Notes: generated by a model from the sequence alone, not told the origin. Positions 45,114-53,942 are shown, numbered from the stretch's first letter. The stretch is 64,000 nt of DNA from Saccharospirillum sp. (GCA_022565595.1 JAIUML010000012.1:58254-122253), one strand, 5' to 3'. Made by a program: numbers and translations.

Positions 45114-45713
45114 TTACTGCTCGGCGGGTGAAGCCACCCGAAAATTGCTCCAGAAGGGCGCACCACGCACCTCACACTGCAACTGCTCCAGCCAGAAGGC
45201 GGTTTGATGGTTGGAGTTGTGGAACAGACTATAGCGTTGCGGAGACTGCCGGAAAACCAGCGACCCCTGCCGAATATCCTCACCCTCACCGGCCTCCCAG
45301 GCCAGCAGTAAATCCTCGTGTAACTGACTCGCCAGATCCCCCGGCACCTCAATCGCCTCGGTCCTGTTACTGAAAAAGTGGCGGCTCAGTTCCGCCGTGT
45401 TGGGATCCGCAAGCTCGCGCCGAGACAGGGTCGCACCAGAGGAAAAGAACAGCGCCTGAGCCCCGGTGAACAGATTGCGCTCCGCCTCGGCGTAATAGCG
45501 CCAATCGCCGAAGCCATATTCCACGAGCTGGCCCGGCCCATCGGGCAAGGCAAGGCGGGTGTGGCGGCCGTAGACGCTAATGTAGACGGTGGTGGGGTCT
45601 GCTGTGGGTTCGGGGGGGATTATTGTCCAGGTGCAGGCCTGGAGTAATGGGATAGTGACCAGGAGTATCAGCAGGGTTCGGGTTGGTTTTTTGGTTTGGG
45701 TTCCTTTTGGCAT
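45114..45713 (-). CDS. DUF2459-like lipoprotein
   Basis: A 199-residue protein with an N-terminal signal ending in the lipobox LLQACTW, so probably membrane-anchored. The body has VYISVYGRHTRLALP and EYGFGDWRYYAEAERNLF, which resemble the DUF2459 family. The start at 45713 (MPKGTQTKKPTRTLLILL) gives a clean signal peptide but lacks a clear Shine-Dalgarno. The frame is open upstream through a C/A-rich stretch that codes for low-complexity sequence. Function unknown. Confidence 0.7.
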   Translation of the reverse strand: MPKGTQTKKPTRTLLILLVTIPLLQACTWTIIPPEPTADPTTVYISVYGRHTRLALPDGPGQLVEYGFGDWRYYAEAERNLFTGAQALFFSSGATLSRRELADPNTAELSRHFFSNRTEAIEVPGDLASQLHEDLLLAWEAGEGEDIRQGSLVFRQSPQRYSLFHNSNHQTAFWLEQLQCEVRGAPFWSNFRVASPAEQ

Positions 45714-45727
45714 TTTTTGGTGCCTTT

Positions 45728-45761
45728 GGGTTGTTGGGGGTGTGTTTGGGTATTGTGGGGG
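45728..45761 (+). other. Potential G-quadruplex motif
   Basis: Four G-runs (GGG, GGGGG, GGG, GGGGG) separated by loops of 5, 7 and 6 nt meet the G3-N1-7 rule. They lie in a roughly 130-bp G/T-skewed stretch (about 45670-45800), just upstream of the lipoprotein start, on the strand opposite its mRNA. Confidence 0.5.
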
Positions 45762-45910
45762 AGATTTTGGTTGGATGGAAATCTGGGGGCAGCCTGTATC
45801 GGGTTCGAATGTGCATAAGAAAAAGCGGGTATTAATGATTACTTTACTGCACACACTCAGGCGAGTGACCACTATACTGATCACGCTTACATCAACAGGG
45901 AGGCGAGCCA

Positions 45911-46230
45911 TTGACAGTAAAGCTGACAAAGGAGGCAGCAGGCGATGTTAAAAAATTGCGAGATGTTAGAGCCCGAGCGAAGATCCGTAAGCAACTGGAA
46001 CGGTTCTTTTCCGGGAACCTTGGGGATGTAAAGCCGGTTGGAGAAGGGGTATCAGAAAGCAGGATTCACTACGGGCCTGGCTACCGGATCTACTTTTCAA
46101 ATACCTGGGAGAGAACATCATCGTAGCATGCGTTGTCGATAAATCGACTCAAAGCAAAGACATCGAACGGGCTAAACGTATAAAGGAAGAGTATTTAAAG
46201 TCTGGCGGAACTACAGTGAATAAAAGTTGA
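45911..46230 (+). pseudogene. Frameshifted HigB/RelE-type toxin (HI1419-like addiction killer)
   Basis: The first frame from TTG 45911 (GGGAGG upstream) encodes EAAGDVKKLRDVRARAKI, GNLGDVKPVGEGVSE and GPGYRIYFS, then runs into a stop. The missing C-terminal half continues in another frame from 46099: KYLGENIIVACVVDKSTQ, SKDIERAKRIKEEYLK, to the stop at 46230. Together they make a normal HI1419-type toxin of about 105 residues. The shift near 46096 disables the toxin unless it is recoded or is a sequencing error. The antitoxin gene follows after 83 bp. Confidence 0.82.
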
Positions 46231-46313
46231 TGAACTCTCACCGAAGACGAATCGTTAAAACAGAATTGATCAGATACAGATTTTAAATAGATATAAAAAT
46301 TCAAGGTGAATAT

Positions 46314-46637
46314 ATGAGCATAGAATTCTATACAATAGATGAGTATGCAAAAGAGTGGATGCAGAACCCTGATGACGTGGCTGCCTATTTGAATGAGATT
46401 TTGAATGATGGCGACGAAGCTTTGTTGCTTGTGACGCTTCGTCGCATCGCAAAAAACTACAATGGGGGCATCCGAGGCCTGAGCAATGACCTCGAAATGA
46501 ACCGCAGTTCACTCAACAATGCTCTGGCACCCAGCGGTAATCCGACGATCAAAACATTGAGAAAGATACTCGACCAACTTGGATACGAAATTCAAGTGGT
46601 GCCAAAGCGCCGTGATAATCACGCAGAAATGGCTTGA
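46314..46637 (+). CDS. HigA-like addiction module antidote (HI1420 type)
   Basis: A 107-residue antitoxin with the family opening YTIDEYAKEWMQNPDDVAAYLNEIL and a C-terminal HTH (GIRGLSNDLEMNRSSLNNAL, PTIKTLRKILDQLGY). It normally neutralises the toxin and represses the operon. It is intact while its toxin partner is frameshifted. The toxin-first order is usual for this family. Its base composition is more AT-rich than that of its neighbours, consistent with acquisition by transfer. Confidence 0.88.
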   Translation: MSIEFYTIDEYAKEWMQNPDDVAAYLNEILNDGDEALLLVTLRRIAKNYNGGIRGLSNDLEMNRSSLNNALAPSGNPTIKTLRKILDQLGYEIQVVPKRRDNHAEMA

Positions 46638-46695
46638 TTAGGGCTGGATTGCTTCCTACGTTCCCGCCACTTCACAGGCCCGTATGTCGTTGACT

Positions 46696-46796
46696 AGCTC
46701 CGGATGCCGGGTAGACCTATCCGGCATCCGGTCGAACCCGGAGGGTTGACGTGCATGGATGCACTAATGCAGCAGGCTCATGGATGCGCAGGAGCT
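46696..46796 (+). repeat. Structured intergenic element C
   Basis: A 101-bp stretch with a short closing stem AGCTCC/GGAGCT (46696-46701 with 46791-46796), a perfect 11-bp inverted repeat (46700-46710 with 46721-46731) and the hairpin GTGCAT-GG-ATGCAC (46751-46764). The layout and size match the elements at 47 and 13052, but the sequence does not. Confidence 0.5.
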
Positions 46797-46811
46797 GCCT
46801 TCCACACCGCC

Positions 46812-46883
46812 CTCACCGCCAGTATTTAAACGAAAAAGGGGTGCCTTTCGGCACCCCTTTTTCGTTTAAATACTGGCGGTGAG
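46812..46883. repeat. Perfect 34-bp inverted repeat overlapping tRNA-Ser 3' end
   Basis: Arms 46812-46845 and 46850-46883 are exact reverse complements around a TTTC loop. The right arm contains the terminator half and the last 10 nt of tRNA-Ser; the left arm repeats them inverted. A terminator alone needs far less symmetry, so an inverted duplication is likely. Confidence 0.85.
46838..46857. terminator. Rho-independent terminator of tRNA-Ser, bidirectional
   Basis: The 8-bp stem GGGGTGCC/GGCACCCC with a 4-nt loop is flanked by A5 and T5 runs, so it works for the leftward tRNA-Ser and for rightward transcripts from the antitoxin gene. Confidence 0.85.
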
Positions 46884-46961
46884 AGAGGGATTCGAACCCT
46901 CGATACGTTTCCGTATACACACTTTCCAGGCGTGCGCCTTCAGCCACTCGGCCACCTCACC
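46874..46961 (-). tRNA. tRNA-Ser(GGA)
   Basis: An 88-nt class II tRNA with 3' GCCA encoded. The acceptor stem is GGTGAG(G)/(T)CTCACC, the D-loop GCCGAGTGGCTGAAGGC, anticodon GGA in CCTGGAAAG, a long variable arm GTATACGGAAACGTAT and the T-loop GGTTCGAATCC. It closely matches the E. coli tRNA-Ser(GGA) genes. It reads UCC and UCU codons. Confidence 0.96.
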
Positions 46962-47001
46962 ATAATCTCCGCTGCTGAGTCTTGCCCGACAACGGCGGCG
47001 A

Positions 47002-47030
47002 ACTCTATCGAAAGGCTCCTGGTTTTGCAA
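47002..47030 (-). promoter_or_regulatory. Candidate tRNA-Ser promoter
   Basis: On the minus strand TTGCAA (complement of 47025-47030) and TAGAGT (complement of 47002-47007) are 17 nt apart, followed by a GC-rich discriminator (CGCCGCC) typical of stringently controlled tRNA promoters. Confidence 0.45.
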
Positions 47031-47052
47031 GTTGTTTATGAAAAACAATCAG

Positions 47053-47640
47053 TTACCTGTCTGCTTGGCCCAGTTGGGTGACGTAGTCGGCGGGGGCCAG
47101 ACCGGGGATGGGTTTGGCTTCGCCTGTGGGTGTGCCGAGGTAGAGGAAGGCGACAATGGCGTCTTCTTCTTTCAGTCCTAAGCGGGTTTTCAGGCTTGGG
47201 CTGTAGGCGGGGTTGCCGGTTCGCCAGACGGCACCTATGCCCTGGGCGTGGGCGGCGTTGAGCAGGTTGGTGACTGCGGCGCCGGTGGCGAGGATCTGTT
47301 CGATTGGTGGGACTTTGGGGTGTGGCACGATTTTGGCCCAGGCGATGATGACCAAAGGGGCTCTCAGCGGGGCGTTGCTGAGTTTGGTTGTTTGTTTGTC
47401 GTCCAGTTCCGGGTCGTCCTCTTTGGCGCTCTCGGCCATCCATTGACCTAACAACTCACGTTGGTCGCCACTGACTTCGATGAAGCGCCAGGGCCGCAAC
47501 CAGGCGTGGTCAGGCGCGCGCATGGCGGCTTTGTAGAGCGCATCCAGCTGTTCTCGGCTAGGGCCGGGCTCGGCCAGCCGGGGGTGGGAGACGCGTTGTT
47601 GTAATGTGGTCAGTACTTGATCTGTGTCGGTTTTGTTCAT
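47053..47640 (-). CDS. YdjA-like nitroreductase
   Basis: A 195-residue small nitroreductase. The FMN-binding blocks are RAPDHAWLRPWRFIEVSG near the N-terminus and HAQGIGAVWRTGNPAYSP in the middle, as in YdjA. It lacks the Arg-rich N-terminal motif of NfsA types. The natural substrate is not known. It stands alone between tRNA-Ser and the adenylate cyclase gene, which diverges from it. Confidence 0.88.
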   Translation of the reverse strand: MNKTDTDQVLTTLQQRVSHPRLAEPGPSREQLDALYKAAMRAPDHAWLRPWRFIEVSGDQRELLGQWMAESAKEDDPELDDKQTTKLSNAPLRAPLVIIAWAKIVPHPKVPPIEQILATGAAVTNLLNAAHAQGIGAVWRTGNPAYSPSLKTRLGLKEEDAIVAFLYLGTPTGEAKPIPGLAPADYVTQLGQADR

Positions 47641-47724
47641 TGCCAGCTCAGTGATTTAGTCCGTATTATCGGGTATGGTAACCACACTCGCCTTCGACGG
47701 TAAGAGCTATAAGGTTTTGATTCG

Positions 47725-49152
47725 ATGCAAAAAAGGCCCGCCGCCAAAAACAAGAAGCCTCAAACCACACCGGACCTGGACATCAATGACGATTTTACCG
47801 TCCTGCCTGTATCGGCGGAGTTCAATTCTCGCTCGCTGATCTATCTGACGCTGGCCGGTACGCTGGTCAGTATGTTCTATACCGGACAGATCTCCGGCCT
47901 GTTCTCGCTGATTGTGGCGTTCTGTCTGCTCTACCCGACTCTGATCCGCTTTCTTAGCCAGCCGTGGCGTCAGCGCCACCCGAAGCAGGTTGGCTACACC
48001 CTAATGCTGTTCGATGCCTTTTTCATTGGCGCCATTCTGGTGGGCATGGGCTCACCTCTGGTGCCGACCTTGCTGTTGCTGATCATGGCCAACGCGAGTT
48101 TTATCAGCGTGGGGCGGCCGACGTCCTATGTGTTGTGTCTGCTGTTTCTGGCTCTGGGTGCCGGGGCCATGGTGTTTGTGGCGCCGCAGCCGTTTTTGAC
48201 TGAGTCCGGCACACTCACCAACATTATAGCCGCCGTGGGCGCGGGCATTCATGTCGCCACCAATGCCTACTATACAGCACAACAGGCGCGGAACCTGAAG
48301 ACCGCCCGGCAGGAGTTGCACCGGCAGAGTCAGCAGTACCGCGCTCTGTCACAAAAGCTGTCAAAGTACCTTTCGCCTCAGGTTTGGCAAACCATCTTTC
48401 TCGGCAAGCGGGATGTGAAGCTGGAAACTCAGCGCAAACGCCTGGTGATCTTCTTCTCGGACATCAAGGGCTTCTCTGAAATCTCAGAGACGATGGAAGC
48501 CGAAGCCTTGACCGAGTTGGTGAACACTTACTTGACGGAAATGAGCCGCATCGTGATGAAGTACGGCGGCACCATCGACAAGTTCATTGGCGATGCCATC
48601 ATGGTGTTTTTTGGCGATCCGGAGTCCAAGGGTGTGCGTCAGGATGCGTTGGCCTGCGTCTCCATGGCGATCGAGATGCGCAAGCACATGAAGGTGTTGC
48701 GTCAGCGCTGGCGGGCTCAGGGCATTCAGCAGCCACTGGAAATTCGCATGGGCATCAATTCCGGCTATTGTACGGTGGGCAACTTTGGTGCCGAGACGAG
48801 AATGGATTACACCATTATCGGCAAGGAAGTGAACCTGGCTTCTCGCCTCGAATCGTCTGCAGCCTCGGGCGAAATACTTGTTTCACACGAGACTTACTCG
48901 CTGATCAAGGACAAGATTCTGTGCCGCGAGAAGGGGCATATCAACGCCAAGGGCTTTTCCCGGCCGGTCGCCATTTACCAAGTGGTGGACTTCCGCAAGG
49001 AACTGGGTGCGCGCCACAGCTTCACCGAACTGGAGCTGGAAGGCTTTACCATGTCGCTGGATATGGAAAAAATCCGCAATTACGACAAGGATCGCATTCT
49101 CGACACCATCGAAAAAGTGAAACTGAACCTCAAGAATCACTCCATGCCATAG
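47725..49152 (+). CDS. Membrane adenylate cyclase, class III, MASE2-like sensor
   Basis: A 475-residue protein: N-terminal membrane bundle of about five to six helices (residues 35-180, MASE2-like), a helical linker, then a class III cyclase domain at about 235-430. The metal ligands are Asp246 in FFSDIKGF and Asp290 in IGDAIMVFF. Lys286 (IDKFIG) and Asp361 (MDYTIIGKEVNLASR) are the adenine-selecting residues; Asn370 and Arg374 stabilise the transition state. It therefore makes cAMP from ATP. The signal sensed by the membrane part is unknown. Confidence 0.92.
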   Translation: MQKRPAAKNKKPQTTPDLDINDDFTVLPVSAEFNSRSLIYLTLAGTLVSMFYTGQISGLFSLIVAFCLLYPTLIRFLSQPWRQRHPKQVGYTLMLFDAFFIGAILVGMGSPLVPTLLLLIMANASFISVGRPTSYVLCLLFLALGAGAMVFVAPQPFLTESGTLTNIIAAVGAGIHVATNAYYTAQQARNLKTARQELHRQSQQYRALSQKLSKYLSPQVWQTIFLGKRDVKLETQRKRLVIFFSDIKGFSEISETMEAEALTELVNTYLTEMSRIVMKYGGTIDKFIGDAIMVFFGDPESKGVRQDALACVSMAIEMRKHMKVLRQRWRAQGIQQPLEIRMGINSGYCTVGNFGAETRMDYTIIGKEVNLASRLESSAASGEILVSHETYSLIKDKILCREKGHINAKGFSRPVAIYQVVDFRKELGARHSFTELELEGFTMSLDMEKIRNYDKDRILDTIEKVKLNLKNHSMP

Positions 49153-49173
49153 CCAGGGCGCTGGAACGCGGCC

Positions 49174-50001
49174 TTACTGCCGCACCAGCCGCTCGTTGTT
49201 GGCTTCAAACCCCGGATCATTGGAGCGATAGGGGTTGATGTCCAGCCCTCCCCTGCGCACATAGCGCGCGTACACAGTGAGGCGGCTTGCTTTGCAGTGC
49301 TGCTGCACATCCTGGAAGATGCGTTCGACGCATTGCTCGTGAAATTCATTGTGCTGGCGGAAAGAAATCAGGTATTTCAACAGGGCTTCATGGTCCAGCC
49401 TTGGGCCCTGATAGTCGATCACCACACTGCCCCAGTCCGGCTGGCCGGTGACCAGGCAGTTCGATTTGAGCAAGTGGCTATGCAACCTCTCGTGGACGAT
49501 CTCATCCGGGTCTGACTTAAGCAGGCCAGGGTCGGCCTGGTAGGTGTCGATGGTCACATCCAGATCGTCCAGGCACTCGCCCGGCAACTGAGCGATGTTG
49601 GCGCTGGCGCCCAGTTGGCTCAGAGGCACCAGGGTTACCCGAACATCGGTACCAGCGGCGGCACTCAAATCCTGGCGCATGCGCCCGGCCGCTTCGCCGA
49701 CACTGCTCAGCCGGGTCTGATTGAAGGAATTCAGATACAACTTGAAGGACTTGGATTCGATCAGGCAGGGGGAGTGGGCGGGAATAAAAAACTCCGCCAT
49801 GGCCACGACCGGCTTGCCTTTCTCATTCAGCCAGGAGACCTCGTAGGCGTTCCAGATATCCACACCCTCGAACGGCAGCTCACCGGCTATACCGATCTCC
49901 TCTCGCTTGGCCTGGCGCTCTATGGGGAACAAGAGGCTGGGGTCATACTCAGCGATGTAGGCGCTTTGCTTGCCCAAGGGGGAAGATTCGGGTGTTGCCA
50001 T
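49174..50001 (-). CDS. queF: NADPH-dependent 7-cyano-7-deazaguanine reductase, long form
   Basis: A 275-residue two-domain QueF (E. coli 282). The N-terminal domain holds [16 protein letters not shown]; the C-terminal domain holds catalytic Cys182 in [16 protein letters not shown] with Asp189, and [16 protein letters not shown]. It reduces preQ0 to preQ1 in queuosine synthesis. The start at 50001 ([15 protein letters not shown]) matches the family; upstream codons overlap the intergenic gap. It follows an ABC-2 exporter pair on the same strand by 20 bp. Confidence 0.96.
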   Translation of the reverse strand: MATPESSPLGKQSAYIAEYDPSLLFPIERQAKREEIGIAGELPFEGVDIWNAYEVSWLNEKGKPVVAMAEFFIPAHSPCLIESKSFKLYLNSFNQTRLSSVGEAAGRMRQDLSAAAGTDVRVTLVPLSQLGASANIAQLPGECLDDLDVTIDTYQADPGLLKSDPDEIVHERLHSHLLKSNCLVTGQPDWGSVVIDYQGPRLDHEALLKYLISFRQHNEFHEQCVERIFQDVQQHCKASRLTVYARYVRRGGLDINPYRSNDPGFEANNERLVRQ

Positions 50002-50021
50002 GCCTGTACTCCTGATGTGAA

Positions 50022-50792
50022 TTAGCTTCGCAAACCGCGACCAACGTGCAACAAGTATAACGCCCAACCCATCAACAAGCTCATGAATACCAGTAGCATG
50101 CCATAGGCTGCCAGAACCGGAATATCGGTGTAGCCGATGATGCCAAATCGGAAGGTATTAACCATGTACAGAATCGGGTTCAGCTTGCTGACCCATTGCC
50201 AGACTTCCGGCAAGAGGCTGACCGAGTAGAAGACGCCACCCAGGTAGGTGAGCGGAGTCAGAATAAAGGTCGGGACTATGGTCACATCGTCAAATTTGGT
50301 TGCATAGATGGCGTTGATCAGCCCAGCGGTGGAAAACACAATGGCTGTCAGCAGGATCACCGTGACCGTAACGAAAATATTGTGAATCTGAAGCTCAACA
50401 AACCAGAGACTGAGCAGGGTCACAATCAGCCCACAGGCCAGGCCACGCGCGACGCCGCCCAGCACAAAGCCCATCATGATGACCCAGTTGGGTACTGGCG
50501 CGACCATCAATTCTTCGATAGATTTCTGGAACTTGTTGGAGAAAAAGCTGGAGCTCACATTGCCGTAGCTGTTGGTAATCACGGACATCATGATCAAGCC
50601 GGGCACAATGAACTCCATGTAGTTGAAGCCTTCCATATCGCCGATACGACGACCGATCAGATTACCGAAGATGATGAAATACAGCAGCATGGTAATGCCG
50701 GGTGGTAACAGGGTTTGCATCCAGATGCGAGTGAAGCGGCGCACCTCCTTATAGAGAATGGATGAAAAGGCAACCCAGTAAGGATGGTTCAC
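50022..50792 (-). CDS. ABC-2 type permease (YadH-like)
   Basis: A 256-residue permease with six helices. It has the family features [27 protein letters not shown] and, after TM5, [20 protein letters not shown]. It works with the ATPase encoded just upstream (4-nt overlap) as a YadG/YadH-like exporter in the inner membrane. Substrate unknown. Confidence 0.9.
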   Translation of the reverse strand: MNHPYWVAFSSILYKEVRRFTRIWMQTLLPPGITMLLYFIIFGNLIGRRIGDMEGFNYMEFIVPGLIMMSVITNSYGNVSSSFFSNKFQKSIEELMVAPVPNWVIMMGFVLGGVARGLACGLIVTLLSLWFVELQIHNIFVTVTVILLTAIVFSTAGLINAIYATKFDDVTIVPTFILTPLTYLGGVFYSVSLLPEVWQWVSKLNPILYMVNTFRFGIIGYTDIPVLAAYGMLLVFMSLLMGWALYLLHVGRGLRS

Positions 50793-51718
50793 TGCGACGT
50801 CTCCTGCGTAGTGGTCGTAAGATCCATAAAAAGGGCTTCGAGGCGGTTGGTTTTCGGCCGGATGCTGACAATGTCCAGACCCAACTGATCAAAGCGGGCG
50901 AAGACTTCATTCAGGTTCTGCTCACGGTCTATATCGAACTCGACGCTGTGTTCATCCACCAGGCGGCCGTTCATGCCGTCCAGGTTCGGTGCTTCGGTCA
51001 AGGTGCCGCGCACATCCACCACGAAGGTGGAGCGTTGCTTGCCCTTGAGCAATGCCTTGGTTGTGCCCTGAGCGACGATTTCGCCATGATTGATGATGGC
51101 GATGTTGCGGCACAGGCTTTCGGCCTCTTCCAGGTAGTGGGTCGTCAGGATAATGGTCGTACCCTGAGCGTTCAGCTGACGCAGGTAAGACCACATGGAG
51201 CGACGTATTTCGATGTCCACGCCGGCGGTGGGCTCATCCAGAATCAGCATCTTCGGTTCATGCACCAGAGCTCGGGCAATCATCAACCGCCGCTTCATGC
51301 CACCCGATAACATCCGCGCCTGAACATCTCTTTTGTCCCAGAGATCGAGCTGTTTCAGATAGGTTTCGGTACGGGCTTTGGCGAGGCCACGCTTCAGGCC
51401 ATAGTAGCCCGCCTGTTGCACGATGATGTCTTCGACTTTCTCAAAGGTATTGAAGTTGAATTCCTGTGGTACTACGCCCAGGCTGCGCTTGACGCCTTCC
51501 CGGTCGGTGTCGAGGTCATGTCCGCAAACGCGAACCGTACCTGAACCCTTGTTGACGAGCGACGATACAATGCCCAGAGTGGTTGACTTACCCGCGCCAT
51601 TGGGGCCAAGCAGTGCAAAAAAGTCGCCTTCTGCCACGTCCAGGTCTATGCCTTTGAGGGCTTCAAAACCGCCACTGTAGACTTTGCGTAATTGGCGAAT
51701 TTCAAGTGCTTTGGTCAT
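50789..51718 (-). CDS. ABC exporter ATPase (YadG-like)
   Basis: A 309-residue ATPase with an extended C-terminal domain. Walker A GPNGAGKSTT, Q-loop GVVPQEFNF, signature LSGGMKRRLMIARAL, Walker B MLILDEPTAGVD and switch LTTHYLEEAE. The ATG at 51718 (MTKALEIRQLRKVYSGG) is chosen; an upstream start would add 11 residues not seen in the family. It is the first gene of a leftward unit ATPase-permease-queF. Confidence 0.92.
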   Translation of the reverse strand: MTKALEIRQLRKVYSGGFEALKGIDLDVAEGDFFALLGPNGAGKSTTLGIVSSLVNKGSGTVRVCGHDLDTDREGVKRSLGVVPQEFNFNTFEKVEDIIVQQAGYYGLKRGLAKARTETYLKQLDLWDKRDVQARMLSGGMKRRLMIARALVHEPKMLILDEPTAGVDIEIRRSMWSYLRQLNAQGTTIILTTHYLEEAESLCRNIAIINHGEIVAQGTTKALLKGKQRSTFVVDVRGTLTEAPNLDGMNGRLVDEHSVEFDIDREQNLNEVFARFDQLGLDIVSIRPKTNRLEALFMDLTTTTQETSQ

Positions 51719-51800
51719 GGTCGTCCTATAATTACTGAGTCGGCTTGCCACCAGGGTGCGTATAAGTGGTTGCTAAAACCCGTTTTTCAATGGAGCTATC

Positions 51801-52685
51801 ATGAGAGTGCTGATTACTGGTGTCACTGGTTTGTTAGGCAGTGGCATCGCTGAACGTTACATAGAGCGGGGCTTTGAGGTGCACGGCTGGGTCAACAGAA
51901 CCCCTTTGCCTCGCTCTTTGGAACGTGGCGTTCAAGCTGTGAGAACCACAAAAGACCTGCACGGCCACTACGACCGGCTCATCAATCTCGCCGGAGCCAG
52001 TGTGGCCGGCGGTTTGTGGACCGACAAACGCAAGCGCTTGCTACGCTCATCCCGCATCGATTTTACCCATCAATTGCTTGCGCCAGCACAGCAGGGTAAC
52101 TACAGCATTGGTCATCTGGTCAACGGATCAGCCATTGGCTATTACGGCCCGACCCAGAGCCCGGTTACAGAGACCGCGCCCTGTGGTAATGATTTCGGCG
52201 CTGCCATGGTCTCCGATTGGGAAACCGAAGCGCTTGAACTGACCGATACCGTCGAGAAAATCAGCCTGATCCGAACCGGTCTGGTGCTCAGCCATCGCGG
52301 CGGTATGCTGGGCCAGTTGAAACTGCCTGCAAAACTCGGCCTGTCAACGCGCCTGGGCAATGGCCAGCAGGGTCAAAGCTGGGTTCACGAAGCAGACTGG
52401 TATGGCGCCCTGGACTGGGTATTCGATCACGATCTGGTCGGCCCGGTCAATCTGACGGCACCCAAACCTGTCTCCCAACAGGAACTCAGCCAGACCCTGG
52501 CCAGGGTTTTAAACCGGCCCTGCTTTATGCGCATGCCGGGTGCGCCTTTGCGACTATTGCTGCAGGATATGGCCGATCTACTGCTCGAAGGTCAGTGGGT
52601 CATACCAGACAGGTTGCAGCAATCCGGTTACTCATTCGAGTTTCCAGAGCTGGAGCCGGCACTCAAAAACCTGCTCAAGGGCTGA
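51801..52685 (+). CDS. TIGR01777-type NAD(P)-binding epimerase (YfcH-like)
   Basis: A 294-residue extended short-chain dehydrogenase. The nucleotide motif is LITGVTGLLGSGIA; later family blocks are NLAGASVAGGLWTDKRK, NGSAIGYYGP and WVHEADW. A DUF1731-like C-terminal helix region ends the protein. The catalytic Tyr of SDR enzymes appears as GYYGP. The reaction is unknown for this family; some members bind NADPH. It diverges from the ABC ATPase gene. Confidence 0.88.
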   Translation: MRVLITGVTGLLGSGIAERYIERGFEVHGWVNRTPLPRSLERGVQAVRTTKDLHGHYDRLINLAGASVAGGLWTDKRKRLLRSSRIDFTHQLLAPAQQGNYSIGHLVNGSAIGYYGPTQSPVTETAPCGNDFGAAMVSDWETEALELTDTVEKISLIRTGLVLSHRGGMLGQLKLPAKLGLSTRLGNGQQGQSWVHEADWYGALDWVFDHDLVGPVNLTAPKPVSQQELSQTLARVLNRPCFMRMPGAPLRLLLQDMADLLLEGQWVIPDRLQQSGYSFEFPELEPALKNLLKG

Positions 52686-52786
52686 GCCAGAAGCCAGGGC
52701 AGACTTGGCCGCTGCGATCCCCTATACTCCGCCTGCCCTGGTTTACTGTAACAGACCAGTAGCCCTTTAAAGCCCGGAGCAGCCGA

Positions 52787-53398
52787 ATGTTTGATACCTC
52801 CCCGTTCAAGGGACTCATTTTTGATATGGACGGCACACTGATTGAGAGCGGCCCCTTGCACGAGCGCGCCTGGACAGAGACGCTGGAGCACTTTCAATTG
52901 CCCGTCATTCCATCATTAATGCGCTCCCTGGCGGGTGTGCCCACTCGAGGCACTATAGAAATCATCTTGAGAGAGAGCGGCTGCCCCCTCATTGCCGACC
53001 TGGATGAGATCAATGAGTACAAGGAAGCCCTGGTCAAGCGCATCGCAGCCGACTATGTTCGGCCAACTCGCTTGGGTGATCTGGCCCGGGCGCATGCCGG
53101 GCAAATACCCATGGCAGTGGGCACTGGCGCCTACACCGAAGAAGCCAGAGGCATCCTGGAACACTGCGGCCTGCTGCCACTGTTACAGGCTGTGGTGGGA
53201 GCAGACAGGGTAGCCAACCCCAAGCCGGCACCGGATACCTTCCTGCTCTGTGCGGAGTTGCTGGGTGTGGCGCCCGAAGACTGTGTGGTTTTTGAAGACG
53301 CAGACCTGGGTTTGAGCGCGGCCAGGGCAGCCGGCATGGTGGCCATTGATGTTCGCTCAGAGTTTTCTTTCGTCAATGTGTATTTTCTGGAAGACTGA
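52787..53398 (+). CDS. HAD-superfamily phosphatase, beta-phosphoglucomutase-like
   Basis: A 203-residue HAD subfamily IA protein. Motif I IFDMDGTLIES (nucleophile and acid Asp), a helical cap, motif II region MAVGTGAYTEEA, motif III Lys in NPKPAPDTFL and motif IV VVFEDADLGLSAARAAGM. It resembles YqaB-type sugar-phosphate phosphatases and phosphoglucomutases. The substrate is not identifiable. Confidence 0.88.
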   Translation: MFDTSPFKGLIFDMDGTLIESGPLHERAWTETLEHFQLPVIPSLMRSLAGVPTRGTIEIILRESGCPLIADLDEINEYKEALVKRIAADYVRPTRLGDLARAHAGQIPMAVGTGAYTEEARGILEHCGLLPLLQAVVGADRVANPKPAPDTFLLCAELLGVAPEDCVVFEDADLGLSAARAAGMVAIDVRSEFSFVNVYFLED

Positions 53399-53445
53399 CA
53401 ACTACAAGCCGTTATCATTCATGTTGAACAGGGGAGACAGACACT

Positions 53446-53877
53446 GTGGCCAGCAAATGGGCAACCCGATTTTTCCAGATGGCTGAATTGGTGGGATCCT
53501 GGAGCAAGGATCCTTCAACTCAGGTCGGTGCTGTCATTACCGAGGGCAATCGCATTGTCTCGCTCGGTTACAATGGCTACCCTCATGGCGTCTCCGACCG
53601 AGCGGACACTGAAGATCGGGAATTGAAATACGCCAAGACCATCCATGCCGAAGAAAATGCCATCCTTTTCGCCAAGCGTGATTTGAAAAACTGCGAAATC
53701 TGGGTAACGCATTTCCCTTGCCCGAGCTGTGCCGCCAAGATCATTCAAACCGGAATTTCCGTTGTGCACTGCCCGCAACAAACGGACGATTTTTTGTCTC
53801 GCTGGGCAGACAAAATAAAAATCAGTGAATCGATGTTTGTTGAGGCCGGCGTTCAGGTTCACTGGGTAAAAACCTGA
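53446..53877 (+). CDS. dCMP deaminase family protein
   Basis: A 143-residue zinc deaminase. The zinc and catalytic residues are in TIHAEENAI (His and Glu) and PCPSCAAKI (two Cys). The N-terminal MAELVGSWSKDPSTQVGAVI matches dCMP deaminases, which supply dUMP for dTMP synthesis. The start is GTG at 53446. It might equally act on related nucleotides. Confidence 0.88.
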   Translation: MASKWATRFFQMAELVGSWSKDPSTQVGAVITEGNRIVSLGYNGYPHGVSDRADTEDRELKYAKTIHAEENAILFAKRDLKNCEIWVTHFPCPSCAAKIIQTGISVVHCPQQTDDFLSRWADKIKISESMFVEAGVQVHWVKT

Positions 53878-53942
53878 ATGGATATCATCGGGCCTCTCCT
53901 ACGAAGAGCTGAGAGCGCTTTGCTTTGTGAAACATTAGTCTC

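Noticed and set aside
45577..45816. Low-complexity frame in the G/T-skewed stretch (minus strand)
   Set aside because: It is rich in Asn, Pro, Thr and Lys from the base skew alone, and overlaps the lipoprotein gene in another phase.
46812..46845. A second tRNA on the plus strand, suggested by CTCACCGCCA
   Set aside because: There is no T-loop, anticodon arm or acceptor partner upstream; it is only the inverted copy of the tRNA-Ser end.
45911..46961. A genomic island at tRNA-Ser
   Set aside because: The toxin-antitoxin genes and palindrome beside a tRNA look suggestive, but no integrase or direct att repeat was found in the window.
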